A DNA stretch of 64,000 nt from assembly GCF_965184065.1 (NCBI RefSeq), contig NZ_OZ239098.1; one strand, written 5' to 3'. Below the pieces are notes generated by a model, which saw only the letters and a program-made list of their open reading frames with translations, did not search any database and was not told where the DNA came from. The position numbers were made by a program, and so were the translations under genes. How positions within the stretch are numbered: the stretch's first letter is position 1; every line of letters starts with the position of its first letter. The DNA comes from Methylopumilus sp026399645 (lineage in GTDB: Bacteria; Pseudomonadota; Gammaproteobacteria; Burkholderiales; Methylophilaceae). This document shows, piece after piece, positions 25,437 through 34,193 of the stretch.

Positions 25437-26096
25437 TTATTTTGTAATAGTTTTAACCCCATCTTTTGTAGCCAATAATAATATATTAGCTCGGCGAGCT
25501 GCAAATAAACCGTTAGTGACGACCCCCACCATTTGATTGATGTTAGCCTCCATCGCGATAGGGTCTTTAATCACAAGACCATGAACGTCCAAGATGACGT
25601 TACCATTATCGGTCGTAAAATTTCGTAACTGAGGCTGCCCACCTAATTTGGTCAGTTCTCGAGCCACATAACTTTTAGCCATCGGGAGCACTTCCACAGG
25701 CAAAGGAAACTTGCCTAAGACGGGCACATATTTTGTTTCATCACATATACAAATGAAGGTTTTAGCAACTGCCGCAACTATTTTCTCTCGCGTTAAAGCA
25801 CCACCACCGCCTTTGAGCATATGCATATGCTCTGTGATTTCATCCGCACCATCGACATAAATATCCATGCTATTCACACTATTTAAGTCAAAAACTTCAA
25901 TGCCATGTTTGCGTAAACGATCTGCTGATGCCTCACTACTTGCAACCGCACCATCAATTTTATGTTTTACTTTTGCTAATTCATCGATGAAGTAATTTGC
26001 AGTAGAACCAGTCCCTACACCAATGATGCCAGACTTTACATATTCAATAGCAGCCTTTGCAACTTGTTGTTTTAATTCGTCTTGCGTGAATGCCAT
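25437..26096 (-). CDS. rpiA: Ribose-5-phosphate isomerase A
   Basis: RpiA interconverts ribulose 5-phosphate and ribose 5-phosphate in the pentose phosphate pathway, and in methylotrophs it helps regenerate ribulose 5-phosphate for formaldehyde fixation. The 219-residue protein shows GVGTGSTANYFIDEL, DGADEI with catalytic Asp, LKGGGGALTREKIVA with the base Glu, and GKFPLPVEVLP. Length is standard. It is divergent from ilvA. Confidence 0.97.
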   Translation of the reverse strand: MAFTQDELKQQVAKAAIEYVKSGIIGVGTGSTANYFIDELAKVKHKIDGAVASSEASADRLRKHGIEVFDLNSVNSMDIYVDGADEITEHMHMLKGGGGALTREKIVAAVAKTFICICDETKYVPVLGKFPLPVEVLPMAKSYVARELTKLGGQPQLRNFTTDNGNVILDVHGLVIKDPIAMEANINQMVGVVTNGLFAARRANILLLATKDGVKTITK

Positions 26097-26179
26097 TTTT
26101 ACTTAAACCCTTATATTTTATTTATAATGATGCTTTAACATCTACTATACACGCCAGGGCGACTCTTGAAAATTAGCAT

Positions 26180-27691
26180 ATGAAGAATGACTACGTAAAA
26201 CGTATTAATGAGGCGCGCGTATATGACGTGGCAAAGAAAACACCACTTGAATTTCAGACACATCTCTCAAGTCGTTTTCATAATCAGATTTTCTTAAAGC
26301 GGGAAGATTTGCAGCCTGTCTTTTCATTTAAACTACGCGGCGCCTATAACAAGATGGCGGGCTTATCTAAACCGAAGCTAGACAAGGGCGTCATCACAGC
26401 TTCTGCGGGCAATCATGCACAAGGCGTTGCGTTAAGTGCACAAAAACTAGGATGTCGCGCTGTGATTGTCATGCCGACCACAACCCCCCTCATTAAAATT
26501 GATGCTGTAAAACATCGTGGCGCTGAAGTGTTGCTATGGGGCGATTCTTATTCAGATGCTTACCATCATGCGCTTGAGATTGAGAAAAAAGAGGGCCTCA
26601 CTTTTGTGCATCCTTACGATGATCCAGACGTAATTGCAGGGCAGGGAACGATCGCTAAAGAAATTTTAGATGACTTTAAAAAACCGATTCATGCGATTTT
26701 TTGCTGTGTTGGCGGCGGCGGCCTTCTTGCAGGCATGGCAACTTATATCAAAGCGATGCGACCTGAAATTAAAGTGATCGGTGTTGAGGCCAAAGATGCA
26801 GAAGCTATGAGCTTATCTTTAAAAGCAGGCAAGCGTGTGGTGCTGGATCAAGTAGGGCTTTTTGCTGATGGCGCAGCTGTGAAAGAAGTAGGCCAAGTGA
26901 CCTTCCCACTTTGTCAGGCTTACGTCGATGAAATGATTGTGGTGGATAACGATGCCATTTGCGCTGCCATTAAAGACGTTTTTGAGGATACGCGGTCTAT
27001 TTTAGAACCAGCAGGCGCTTTATCGGTTGCAGGTATGAAAGTTTATATGAAGAAACATAATTTAAAAGATGAGACTTTGGTAGGCATTGCATCGGGCGCT
27101 AATATGAATTTTGATCGTTTACGTTTTGTAGCCGAGCGAGCTGAGATTGGTGAAAAAAGAGAAGCTGTGCTTGCAGTCACCATACCTGAAACTCCAGGAG
27201 CCTTTAAAAACTTTTGTAGGTTATTAGGCCAGCGCAATATTACTGAATTTAATTATCGTTTTTCAGATCCTAAGCAAGCACATATTTATGTCGGTCTTGC
27301 AACCAATGACAAAGACGAGCCATCACAGATTAAAGCTATGCTCGATAAGGAAGGCTTGCCTACCAGTGATCTCACAAATAATGAGGTGGCAAAACTTCAC
27401 TTAAGACACCTGGTAGGCGGACACTCACCCCAAGCTAAGAATGAAATGGTTTTTAGATTTGAATTTCCAGAAAAGCCAGGCGCTCTCATGAAATTTTTAG
27501 AGACGATGGGACACAATTGGAACATCAGTTTATTTCATTACCGCAATCATGGTGCTGACTTCGGTCGTGTTTTAGTTGGCATGCAAGTGCCGCCAGAAGA
27601 TGAGATTAATTTTGAAGTCTTTTTGAATCAATTGGGCTATCCCTTCTGGGATGAAACAGATAATCCAGCCTATAAACTTTTCTTAGGTTAA
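26180..27691 (+). CDS. ilvA: Threonine ammonia-lyase, biosynthetic
   Basis: IlvA makes 2-oxobutanoate from threonine as the first step of isoleucine synthesis. The 503-residue form has the PLP domain (about 1-320; PLP Lys in FSFKLRGAYNKM, phosphate cup CCVGGGGLLAG, SAGNHAQGVALSA) and two C-terminal ACT-like regulatory domains (about 330-410 and 425-503, PETPGAFKNFCRLLG and PEKPGALMKFLETMG), so feedback inhibition by isoleucine is expected. It is a single gene with its own promoter gap from rpiA. Confidence 0.97.
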   Translation: MKNDYVKRINEARVYDVAKKTPLEFQTHLSSRFHNQIFLKREDLQPVFSFKLRGAYNKMAGLSKPKLDKGVITASAGNHAQGVALSAQKLGCRAVIVMPTTTPLIKIDAVKHRGAEVLLWGDSYSDAYHHALEIEKKEGLTFVHPYDDPDVIAGQGTIAKEILDDFKKPIHAIFCCVGGGGLLAGMATYIKAMRPEIKVIGVEAKDAEAMSLSLKAGKRVVLDQVGLFADGAAVKEVGQVTFPLCQAYVDEMIVVDNDAICAAIKDVFEDTRSILEPAGALSVAGMKVYMKKHNLKDETLVGIASGANMNFDRLRFVAERAEIGEKREAVLAVTIPETPGAFKNFCRLLGQRNITEFNYRFSDPKQAHIYVGLATNDKDEPSQIKAMLDKEGLPTSDLTNNEVAKLHLRHLVGGHSPQAKNEMVFRFEFPEKPGALMKFLETMGHNWNISLFHYRNHGADFGRVLVGMQVPPEDEINFEVFLNQLGYPFWDETDNPAYKLFLG

Positions 27692-27789
27692 TGCTTCGTT
27701 ATTTTCATGAGGCGTTAAAGGGAGAAAACCCCTGGAAGATTGTGAATAAGTATTTAATAATAAAAAGTAAAATATTTTAGGAGAAACGA

Positions 27790-28833
27790 ATGCAGGTTAT
27801 AAAATCAGTTGTCGTATTGGGATTACTTATTTCATCTCTGATAGCCAATGCTGAAGATCGAGGTAAGGCTTATGTATCCAATCAAGAAGGCGGTGTGAGT
27901 GTTATTAATTTAAACACTATGGAAACAGAAGACTCAATCGATATTCAGGCTAAAAATCCACGCGGTATTGGTATCACGGAAGACGGCCATTATTTAATTA
28001 CTGCAAATAAAGATGATGAAAATTTATCTGTGTTCGATTTAAAAACGAATCAATTTGTGAAACATATTTCAGTAGGTAAAAATCCAGAATTTGTTCGGGT
28101 ATTTAAAGGACAAGTTTTTGTATCAACCGAGCCATCGTCGACCGGTAAACCACCTGTGGCGGGCAAAGAAGATGATGATAAAGATGAACCAAAAATTCCT
28201 GCGCGTATTGCAGTGGTTGATTTAGTAAAGGGTAAAAAAGTTAGAGATATTATCGGTGGCCCTGAAACAGAAGGTATTGAATTTAGTAAAAGTGGAAAAG
28301 AAATTATTGTGACCAACGAGGCTGATAACACAATCACAGTGCATAAATTCAGTAATGGTAAATTATTAAAAACGATTTCAACTAAAAAATACGGAGATCG
28401 TCCACGAGGCATTAAAGTGTCGCCGAATGGAAAGTATTATGTGGCCACTCTGGAGTATGGAAATAACTTCATTGTCCTAGACAGTCAATTTAAACATCTT
28501 AAAACTGTGGCGACAGGAGAATCGCCATATGGCGTTAGTTTTGATCGAGAAGGTAAGCGTTTATTTGTCGCAACTTCAAAAGCAAAAACATTAGAAGTTT
28601 ATGACACCGCTAACTTTGATAAAATTAAAGATATTCCAACGGGTCGACGCTGTTGGCATTTTAGTTTTTCACCCGATGACAAAGATATTTTACTTGCTTG
28701 CGGAAAATCTGATGAAGTTCTTGTCATTGACGCAGATAAATTAGAAGTGACTAAGCGGATTCCAAATAAAGAAATTCCGTGGGGTATTGTTGTTTATCCA
28801 AAAGCTATGGGTAGTTTAGACACCGTTAAATAA
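27790..28833 (+). CDS. Periplasmic YVTN beta-propeller protein (PQQ-associated type)
   Basis: A 347-residue exported protein: signal peptide MQVIKSVVVLGLLISSLIANA, then about seven repeats of the YVTN/beta-propeller kind (AYVSNQEGGVSVINL, YLITANKDDENLSVFDL, EIIVTNEADNTITVHKF, RLFVATSKAKTLEVYD). It resembles the beta-propeller proteins found near PQQ-dependent alcohol dehydrogenase genes in methylotrophs, but no such dehydrogenase is next to it. An acidic insert (GKEDDDKDEP) lies near residue 120. AGGAGAAACG provides a strong ribosome binding site. The exact function is unknown. Confidence 0.78.
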   Translation: MQVIKSVVVLGLLISSLIANAEDRGKAYVSNQEGGVSVINLNTMETEDSIDIQAKNPRGIGITEDGHYLITANKDDENLSVFDLKTNQFVKHISVGKNPEFVRVFKGQVFVSTEPSSTGKPPVAGKEDDDKDEPKIPARIAVVDLVKGKKVRDIIGGPETEGIEFSKSGKEIIVTNEADNTITVHKFSNGKLLKTISTKKYGDRPRGIKVSPNGKYYVATLEYGNNFIVLDSQFKHLKTVATGESPYGVSFDREGKRLFVATSKAKTLEVYDTANFDKIKDIPTGRRCWHFSFSPDDKDILLACGKSDEVLVIDADKLEVTKRIPNKEIPWGIVVYPKAMGSLDTVK

Positions 28834-28854
28834 AAAATAGTTTTTTCATTTTTT

Positions 28855-28882
28855 AAAAGCCCAATATGTATTGGGCTTTTTT
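28855..28882. terminator. Terminator between beta-propeller gene and EVE gene
   Basis: AAAAGCCCAAT and ATTGGGCTTTT form an 11-bp stem followed by more T. It lies between convergent genes and has T-runs on both strands. The end touches the stop codon of the EVE gene. Confidence 0.93.
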
Positions 28883-29340
28883 TATTTCAAATATTTCTCA
28901 ATAAATTTCCACTCATCTTCTGAAACAGGCGTAATGGAGAGACGATTTCCTTTTTGCAATATGCGCATATTTTCTAGCGCTTTAAACTCCCTTAGTTCTT
29001 TTAGACTTAATAAATTTGTTTTTTTAACAAGGGTTACATCTACATTGAGCCAGCGTGGATTTTCAGGTGTGGATTTGGGGTCAAAATACTTATGACCTTT
29101 TTGAAATTGAAAACGATCCGGATAAGCTAACTGACTTACCTTAACAACACCGGCAATCCCAGGGACATCACAATTTGAGTGATAAAAAAATGCAAGATCA
29201 CCCACTTTCATTAAATCTCGCATAAAGTTTCTTGCTTGATAATTTCTAACGCCGTACCAATCAATGGTTTGTTTAGGAAGCTTTGCCAAATCATCTATAG
29301 ACACATCAGATGGTTCAGATTTCATGAGCCAATAACGCAT
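28882..29340 (-). CDS. EVE-domain protein (YTH-like fold)
   Basis: This 152-residue single-domain protein resembles thymocyte nuclear protein 1: MRYWLMKSEPSDVSIDDLA, WYGVRNYQARNFMRDLMKVGDLAFFYHSN, GIAGVVKVS, and VTLVKKTNLLSLKELRE. EVE domains are thought to bind modified bases in RNA or DNA. It occupies the place directly after the 6S RNA gene, where fthC is found in many proteobacteria. Confidence 0.9.
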   Translation of the reverse strand: MRYWLMKSEPSDVSIDDLAKLPKQTIDWYGVRNYQARNFMRDLMKVGDLAFFYHSNCDVPGIAGVVKVSQLAYPDRFQFQKGHKYFDPKSTPENPRWLNVDVTLVKKTNLLSLKELREFKALENMRILQKGNRLSITPVSEDEWKFIEKYLK

Positions 29341-29390
29341 AGTTTTTTTAAGTCAAATATAAAGTGGATAAAAGAGCTGTGTTGATTTTC

Positions 29391-29577
29391 TTAAGTGTTG
29401 CCTAGACCAGCATCCTGAACCAAAGGTTCAAGGGGTAAAAGCCTAAGGTGCATTAGGTGCAATCGCCAAGGGTGTCTTAAAAGAGCACCCAATTTAGATC
29501 GCTCACACCGCAACCTGATGAGCTAAAACCGATGCTATAGACTAGTTCAAGGAATTATTAGCCTAAGCAACACTTAA
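29391..29577 (-). ncRNA. ssrS: 6S RNA
   Basis: 6S RNA mimics an open promoter and sequesters sigma-70 RNA polymerase in stationary phase. On the minus strand the ends AAGTGTTGC and GCAACACTT form the closing stem. The interior is a long, mostly double-stranded arm with an open central bubble (around 29450-29520, with GGTGCTC/AAGACACC pairing). It lies about 50 bases after zapA, the conserved zapA-ssrS order. Boundaries are estimated from the stem; promoter and 3' trimming are not visible. Confidence 0.9.
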
Positions 29578-29626
29578 AAAAACAAACATGCTCATCGCAA
29601 TATTTAGTAGAAGAATAGGCAGATCT

Positions 29627-29920
29627 TTAGTTTTGTGCAAGCACTTCGTCGATTTGATGTTCAATCGATGAAATTTTATGGCGGAATTGAGATAAGCTTA
29701 AATCATCAGAAGGGCTTTGATTAATAAGTTCATTGGTGATATTAAGTGCTGCCATGATGATAATGCGATCGATCCCTACAATAGAGCCTTGAGATTCGAT
29801 GAGATCAATTTTCTGATTTAAATATTGCACGGAATCTAATAAACTTTTTTCTTGGCCTTCTGGACAAGCAACGATAAATTCACGCGCCATGATAGTGACA
29901 GTAATATTTTTTGAGCTCAT
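29627..29920 (-). CDS. zapA: Cell division protein ZapA
   Basis: ZapA crosslinks FtsZ filaments at midcell. The 97-residue protein has an N-terminal globular domain (ITVTIMAREFIVACPEGQEKSLLDSVQYLNQKI) and a C-terminal coiled coil (about 50-97), typical of the family. Its start overlaps the end of the upstream coiled-coil gene by four bases. The 6S RNA gene follows. Confidence 0.92.
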   Translation of the reverse strand: MSSKNITVTIMAREFIVACPEGQEKSLLDSVQYLNQKIDLIESQGSIVGIDRIIIMAALNITNELINQSPSDDLSLSQFRHKISSIEHQIDEVLAQN

Positions 29921-30153
29921 CGATTATTCTCAGGAAGTTGCTTCATCATTTTTTCGAGACGAATACTTGCCTCTTTCATATTGGATTGAAGTTTTGTAAG
30001 TGTTGCTTCGGTCGATGCGAGTCGGGTTTCAAGCCCCTTATTTTTTCCCTGAGCAGATTCAATTAAGCTAATGAGCTGCTTAATTTTTTTTTCTAATGCG
30101 ATGAGTTGTGCTTCCATACCTTCACTATAGTTTAAAGAATTGAAGTGCGTCAA
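29917..30153 (-). CDS. Short coiled-coil protein, ZapB/TIGR02449-like
   Basis: A 78-residue, almost fully helical protein (LIALEKKIKQLISLIESAQ, KNKGLETRLASTEATLTKL) with heptad repeats and no other domain. The position just before zapA with a four-base overlap is the conserved place of the TIGR02449 family, functionally similar in shape to ZapB, and suggests a cell division role. The start is MTHFNSL; an internal Met (MEAQL) is also possible and gives a length closer to the family. Confidence 0.78.
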   Translation of the reverse strand: MTHFNSLNYSEGMEAQLIALEKKIKQLISLIESAQGKNKGLETRLASTEATLTKLQSNMKEASIRLEKMMKQLPENNR

Positions 30154-30180
30154 TAGCGGACAAATAAATTAAATGCATCA

Positions 30181-31071
30181 CTATTTCTTTTTGGCTCTTG
30201 GATGTGCTTTATCGTAAATACCTGCAAGATGCTGAAAGTCTAGATGGGTATAAACTTGTGTGGTACTGATATTGGCATGACCTAACATTTCTTGAACAGC
30301 CCTTAAATCTTGACTGGATTGCAACACGTGTGAGGCAAAACTATGCCTTAATAAATGAGGGTGAACGGTGCTATCAATACCTTGCTTGATAGCCCACATT
30401 TGAATGCGATACTGAATAGCTCGGGCTGACATACGTTTTCCTCGTTCGGTAATAAATAAAGCATCCACCGATTTATCTTCTGTTTTGATAGCCGCACGTT
30501 TTTCAATCCAGCATTGAATGGCATGGATAGCTTTTTGGCCTATGGGGACCATACGCGTTTTATTGCCTTTACCTATGACAGTGATGATGCCTTCTTGAAG
30601 ATCGAGATCGTTGATATTGACATTCACTACTTCACTTAAACGTAATCCGGATGAATAAAATAATTCTAAAAAGGCTTTATCTCTTAGGCCTAATAATGAG
30701 GTGTCATCAATTGAAACGAGTTTAACTATCTGCTCAATCGATAAAGTTTGCGGCAATGTCTTAGCGCTCTTAGGTGCATGAACATCTTTGACGGGGTTTT
30801 CTTTAAAATGGTGGCGCTCAATTAGGTAATTAAAAAATCCTCGCCATGCGGATAACATACGTGCGATTGATTTGCCATGGAGTCCTTGGCTATTCAGTTT
30901 AGCACTTGCACGTCTGATGTCTTGGATAGTGAAGGATTCAAAACGATCATGTTCAATAAGGACTACAAGCTGGGCAAGGTCATGCACGTAACTTTTAATT
31001 GAGTTGCTGCTAAGACCTTTTTCAAAGGTAAGGTAATTGATATAGCTTTTTTGGAAGTGATTATGTTCCAT
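30181..31071 (-). CDS. xerC: Site-specific tyrosine recombinase XerC
   Basis: XerC and XerD resolve chromosome dimers at dif before division. The 296-residue protein has an N-terminal SAM-like core-binding domain (about 8-95) and a catalytic domain with all active residues: Arg144 (SSGLRLSEV), Lys168 (IGKGNK), His239 and Arg242 (HLLRHSFASHV), His265 (LGHA) and Tyr274. It follows dapF by five bases, the usual dapF-xerC order of proteobacteria. It is a housekeeping recombinase and not evidence of a mobile element. Confidence 0.95.
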   Translation of the reverse strand: MEHNHFQKSYINYLTFEKGLSSNSIKSYVHDLAQLVVLIEHDRFESFTIQDIRRASAKLNSQGLHGKSIARMLSAWRGFFNYLIERHHFKENPVKDVHAPKSAKTLPQTLSIEQIVKLVSIDDTSLLGLRDKAFLELFYSSGLRLSEVVNVNINDLDLQEGIITVIGKGNKTRMVPIGQKAIHAIQCWIEKRAAIKTEDKSVDALFITERGKRMSARAIQYRIQMWAIKQGIDSTVHPHLLRHSFASHVLQSSQDLRAVQEMLGHANISTTQVYTHLDFQHLAGIYDKAHPRAKKK

Positions 31072-31076
31072 AAGTT

Positions 31077-31922
31077 TTAAGTGATCTCAATATCTCCCTC
31101 ATAGAGACTGATGGCCGGGCCTTTCATCATTACAGGAGATGAAGACCCTTTCCAATCGATGGATAACGACCCGCCAGGCATATCAACCTTCACTGGTGAT
31201 ATAAGTAAATGACGTTTGATCCCTGACACTGCTGCAGCGCATGCTCCTGTTCCGCAGGCAAGTGTTTCACCTACACCTCTTTCAAAAACACGCAAACGAA
31301 TATGATGGGGCGATACAATTTCCATAAATCCAACGTTAACGCGTTTTGGAAAAAGTGCATGTGATTCCAAATAAGCACCTAATGTTTCAACATGAGCTTG
31401 AAGGGTGTCTTTTACAGTGATCACTGCGTGAGGATTGCCCATGGATAATACTGCCATATTTATGGTTTCTTTTTGATCAGGTAAATCTATTGAAATGGGA
31501 TATTCATCCTTTTCGACATCTGAAATAAATGGAATAAGTTTAGTATTAAAAATAGGTTCACCCATATTTACTTCAATCATATGCTCATTATCTTCAGTGA
31601 GTTCAATGACCCCCGATTTTGTTTCTACGCGAATGGATTGCTTATGCGTTAAGTGCTTATCCTTTACAAATCTATAAAAACAACGCGCACCATTGCCACA
31701 TTGCTCAACTTCGCCGCCATCTTGATTAAAAATACGATATTTGAAATCAACGTTTTCGATTAATGTATTCTCAACAACGAGAAGCTGATCAAACCCAATG
31801 CCGAGTTGTCGATGAGACAAGGATCGAATCGCATCTTTAGATAGCTTGAAAGGTGACTTTGTATGATCGAGCACTATAAAGTCATTACCAATTCCATGCA
31901 TTTTTGTAAAATGAAGTTTCAT
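31077..31922 (-). CDS. dapF: Diaminopimelate epimerase
   Basis: DapF converts LL- to meso-diaminopimelate for lysine and peptidoglycan. The 281-residue protein begins MKLHFTKMHGIGNDFIVLD and has both catalytic cysteines: EQCGNGARCF (about residue 76) and ETLACGTGACAAAV (about 222). The order lpxL-like, dapF, xerC on one strand is well known. The gap to the acyltransferase gene is 14 bases. Confidence 0.97.
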   Translation of the reverse strand: MKLHFTKMHGIGNDFIVLDHTKSPFKLSKDAIRSLSHRQLGIGFDQLLVVENTLIENVDFKYRIFNQDGGEVEQCGNGARCFYRFVKDKHLTHKQSIRVETKSGVIELTEDNEHMIEVNMGEPIFNTKLIPFISDVEKDEYPISIDLPDQKETINMAVLSMGNPHAVITVKDTLQAHVETLGAYLESHALFPKRVNVGFMEIVSPHHIRLRVFERGVGETLACGTGACAAAVSGIKRHLLISPVKVDMPGGSLSIDWKGSSSPVMMKGPAISLYEGDIEIT

Positions 31923-31936
31923 ACAATGATTGTCTC

Positions 31937-32776
31937 TTATTTGTTTGGTTTTTTAAATCGCTGATAATTCCAAAGATACTGTGTTGGATATTTTCGAATG
32001 AGCATCTCGAGTCGATCATTAATGCCTTGGGGAGAGTGGTCTTGACCTAAAGGCTCAATATAGACGTCATATCCCCGGCCACGCGTAAGTCTATGGCCAA
32101 AACCAAGGAGAATAGTTGCGTTCGAAGATTCTGCAAGTTTAGAAACAAGCGTCATGGTATAGGCGGGAGTATTAAAAAATTGAGCCCATACGCCCTGGCC
32201 TTCATTGGGAACTTGATCAGGTAATACGCCAATTGCCTCACCCTTTTTTAATGCTTGCATTAATTGCTTAACGCCATGGAGGTTAGCTTCAGCAAGATGA
32301 ACTTGGGAATGACGTCTTCCAGATAAAACAATATTTGCAAGCCAGTTTAGTTTTGGACGCTTGAATAGAACAGTGATGGGGTGAAAGTGCGCGTAGTACT
32401 GAGCAGTAATTTCAAAACAGCCTAAATGAGGTGTTAAAAAAATAATACCCTTTTTCTTTTTGAGAGCAGTTTCAACATGCTGCCATCCATAACATTGTTT
32501 GACCCAGCGAAAATTCTTTTGAGGTGAGTTAAACCAAATTGCAGGGGCTTCCGTAAGACATTTGCCAATTTCTCGGACCGATAATTGTGTAAGTTCTTTT
32601 AAATTATTTTCATCGGATGAAATAAAAGCATGTTTTAAATTAGCATCTATTCGCTCTTTAAACCGACGGTCAAATTGATAAGCAACAAGACCTAATAACT
32701 CTCCTAATCCATGCAAGATAAAGAGAGGTAACTGAAAGAATACAGCAATGAAAAATAAGGATAGTCTTGAAAGCAT
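31937..32776 (-). CDS. Lipid A late acyltransferase (LpxL/HtrB family)
   Basis: This inner-membrane enzyme adds a secondary acyl chain to lipid A precursors. The 279-residue protein has an N-terminal membrane anchor, the catalytic HX4E motif in FLTPHLGCFEI, and the PNEGQGVWAQFFN and LWNYQRFKKP regions of the family. The acyl chain (lauroyl or other) cannot be told from sequence. It is divergent from metK across about 67 bases and begins a minus-strand operon with dapF, xerC, zapA and the 6S gene. Confidence 0.9.
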   Translation of the reverse strand: MLSRLSLFFIAVFFQLPLFILHGLGELLGLVAYQFDRRFKERIDANLKHAFISSDENNLKELTQLSVREIGKCLTEAPAIWFNSPQKNFRWVKQCYGWQHVETALKKKKGIIFLTPHLGCFEITAQYYAHFHPITVLFKRPKLNWLANIVLSGRRHSQVHLAEANLHGVKQLMQALKKGEAIGVLPDQVPNEGQGVWAQFFNTPAYTMTLVSKLAESSNATILLGFGHRLTRGRGYDVYIEPLGQDHSPQGINDRLEMLIRKYPTQYLWNYQRFKKPNK

Positions 32777-32778
32777 AA

Positions 32779-32808
32779 TTGTCTTTAAACGCGATATTTT
32801 GCTATTCT
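32779..32808 (+). promoter_or_regulatory. Probable metK promoter
   Basis: TTGTCT (32779-32784), an 18-base spacer and TATTCT (32803-32808) lie 36 bases before the metK ATG. No SAM riboswitch is visible in this short leader. Confidence 0.5.
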
Positions 32809-32843
32809 AATCGCTTTACGTAATTTAGAACTTGGAAAAAACT

Positions 32844-34001
32844 ATGAGCGAGCATCTATTTACTTCGGAATCTGTTTCCGAAGGTCATCCAGATAAAGTA
32901 GCTGATCAGATATCCGATGCGATTCTTGATGCTATTTTAGAGCAAGACCCTTCTGCTCGTGTTGCAGCTGAAACACTAACAAATACAGGGCTTGTTGTAT
33001 TAGCAGGTGAGATCACCACGACAGCTAATGTGGATTACATCAAGGTTGCCCGCGATACGATTCGTTACATTGGATATGACAATACGGATTACGGCATTGA
33101 TTATAAAGGCTGTGCTGTTCTTGTTGCCTATGACAAGCAGTCACCTGATATTGCTCATGGTGTGGATGTCGCTTTAGATGACCCATTAGACCAGGGTGCA
33201 GGTGATCAAGGTTTAATGTTTGGTTATGCCTGTGATGAAACAGCACAGTTGATGCCTATGCCTATTTGGCTATCTCACCGTTTAATGGAAAGACAGTCTT
33301 ATTTAAGAAAAGACGGCAGACTTCCTTGGCTGCGTCCGGATGCTAAGGCACAAGTCACTTTAAAGTACAAAGACCATAAGCCTCAATCGATTGATACAGT
33401 TGTGCTCTCAACGCAGCATGACCCAGAGGTGTCACTCGAGACCATTCGCGAATCAGTGATTGAAGAAATTATTAAGCCTATTTTGCCTAAAGAGCTTATG
33501 AAAGGCGACATCAAGTATCTTGTAAATCCTACTGGCCGATTTGTCATTGGAGGACCCCAAGGCGATTGTGGGCTTACTGGGCGTAAAATTATTGTAGATA
33601 CCTACGGCGGTTCTGCACCTCATGGTGGCGGGGCTTTCTCAGGAAAAGATCCGAGCAAAGTTGATCGTTCAGCAGCATACGCTGCGCGCTATGTGGCTAA
33701 AAATATTGTGGCAGCAGGCTTAGCCTCTCGCTGCTTAGTTCAAATTTCATATGCGATTGGCGTTGCAAGACCGACCTCAGTCATGGTGGAAACTTACGGT
33801 ACAGGCAAGATTGCAGACGACAAATTGACCGCATTAGTTCTTGAGCATTTTGACTTGAGACCTAAAGGCATTGTGCAAATGCTTGATTTATTGCGTCCCA
33901 TTTATAAGAAAACGGCAGCTTATGGGCATTTTGGCCGCGACGAGCCAGAATTTTCATGGGAAGCAGCAGACAAAGCCCAAATCCTTAAATCAGCAAGTTA
34001 A
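32844..34001 (+). CDS. metK: S-adenosylmethionine synthetase
   Basis: MetK makes SAM from methionine and ATP. The 385-residue protein shows LFTSESVSEGHPDKVADQISDAILD, the signature GAGDQGLMFGYA, the second motif GGGAFSGKDPSKVDRSAAY and the flexible loop region. ATG 32844 (MSEHLFTSE) matches the family start; a TTG 12 bases upstream would add four residues. It precedes the SAH riboswitch, ahcY and metF, forming a methyl-cycle cluster. Confidence 0.98.
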   Translation: MSEHLFTSESVSEGHPDKVADQISDAILDAILEQDPSARVAAETLTNTGLVVLAGEITTTANVDYIKVARDTIRYIGYDNTDYGIDYKGCAVLVAYDKQSPDIAHGVDVALDDPLDQGAGDQGLMFGYACDETAQLMPMPIWLSHRLMERQSYLRKDGRLPWLRPDAKAQVTLKYKDHKPQSIDTVVLSTQHDPEVSLETIRESVIEEIIKPILPKELMKGDIKYLVNPTGRFVIGGPQGDCGLTGRKIIVDTYGGSAPHGGGAFSGKDPSKVDRSAAYAARYVAKNIVAAGLASRCLVQISYAIGVARPTSVMVETYGTGKIADDKLTALVLEHFDLRPKGIVQMLDLLRPIYKKTAAYGHFGRDEPEFSWEAADKAQILKSAS

Positions 34002-34021
34002 TTTCTAGATTTTTTAAGTAT

Positions 34022-34050
34022 TTGAACCATTCGTACTTTTAATTTATAAT
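34022..34050 (+). promoter_or_regulatory. Sigma-70 promoter of the ahcY leader
   Basis: TTGAAC (34022-34027), a 17-base spacer and TATAAT (34045-34050). Transcription would start about at 34057, just before the SAH riboswitch, so ahcY and metF have their own promoter distinct from metK. Confidence 0.82.
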
Positions 34051-34060
34051 GCACTCCTTC

Positions 34061-34131
34061 TGAGGAACGCTGCGAGATTTTTTCATAAAATCCCAGGCTC
34101 AGATTACAAGTTTACTTGTAAACGGCGTTCA
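34061..34131 (+). promoter_or_regulatory. S-adenosylhomocysteine (SAH) riboswitch
   Basis: The conserved core GAGGAACGCTGC, then CCCAGGCTC, a variable stem (GTTTACTTGTAAAC) and AACGGCGTTC match the SAH aptamer, with GAACGC pairing with GCGTTC. SAH build-up is expected to raise expression of ahcY and metF. Beta- and gammaproteobacterial ahcY genes commonly carry this switch. A further long hairpin follows at 34145-34193. Confidence 0.93.
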
Positions 34132-34144
34132 CCAATTTATAACC

Positions 34145-34193
34145 GTGCCAGTCACGGGATGTTGGTGGATACCGAAACATCCCAGCTGGTCAC
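34145..34193 (+). promoter_or_regulatory. Long hairpin between SAH riboswitch and ahcY
   Basis: GGGATGT (34156-34162) pairs with ACATCCC (34177-34183), and GTGCCAG (34145-34151) pairs with CTGGTCAC (34186-34193) with one bulge; the apex is GGT-GGAT-ACC. It ends 24 bases before the ahcY start and is not followed by a T-run. It may be part of the expression platform or a separate element. Confidence 0.6.

Noticed and set aside
28050..28412. 120-residue minus-strand ORF opposite the beta-propeller gene
   Set aside because: It is antisense to a well-supported gene, has no start signals and no recognisable domain.
30181..31071. Tyrosine recombinase as sign of an integrated element near tRNA-Phe
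   Set aside because: All features and gene order (dapF-xerC) show housekeeping XerC; it is 11 kb from the tRNA-Phe cassette.
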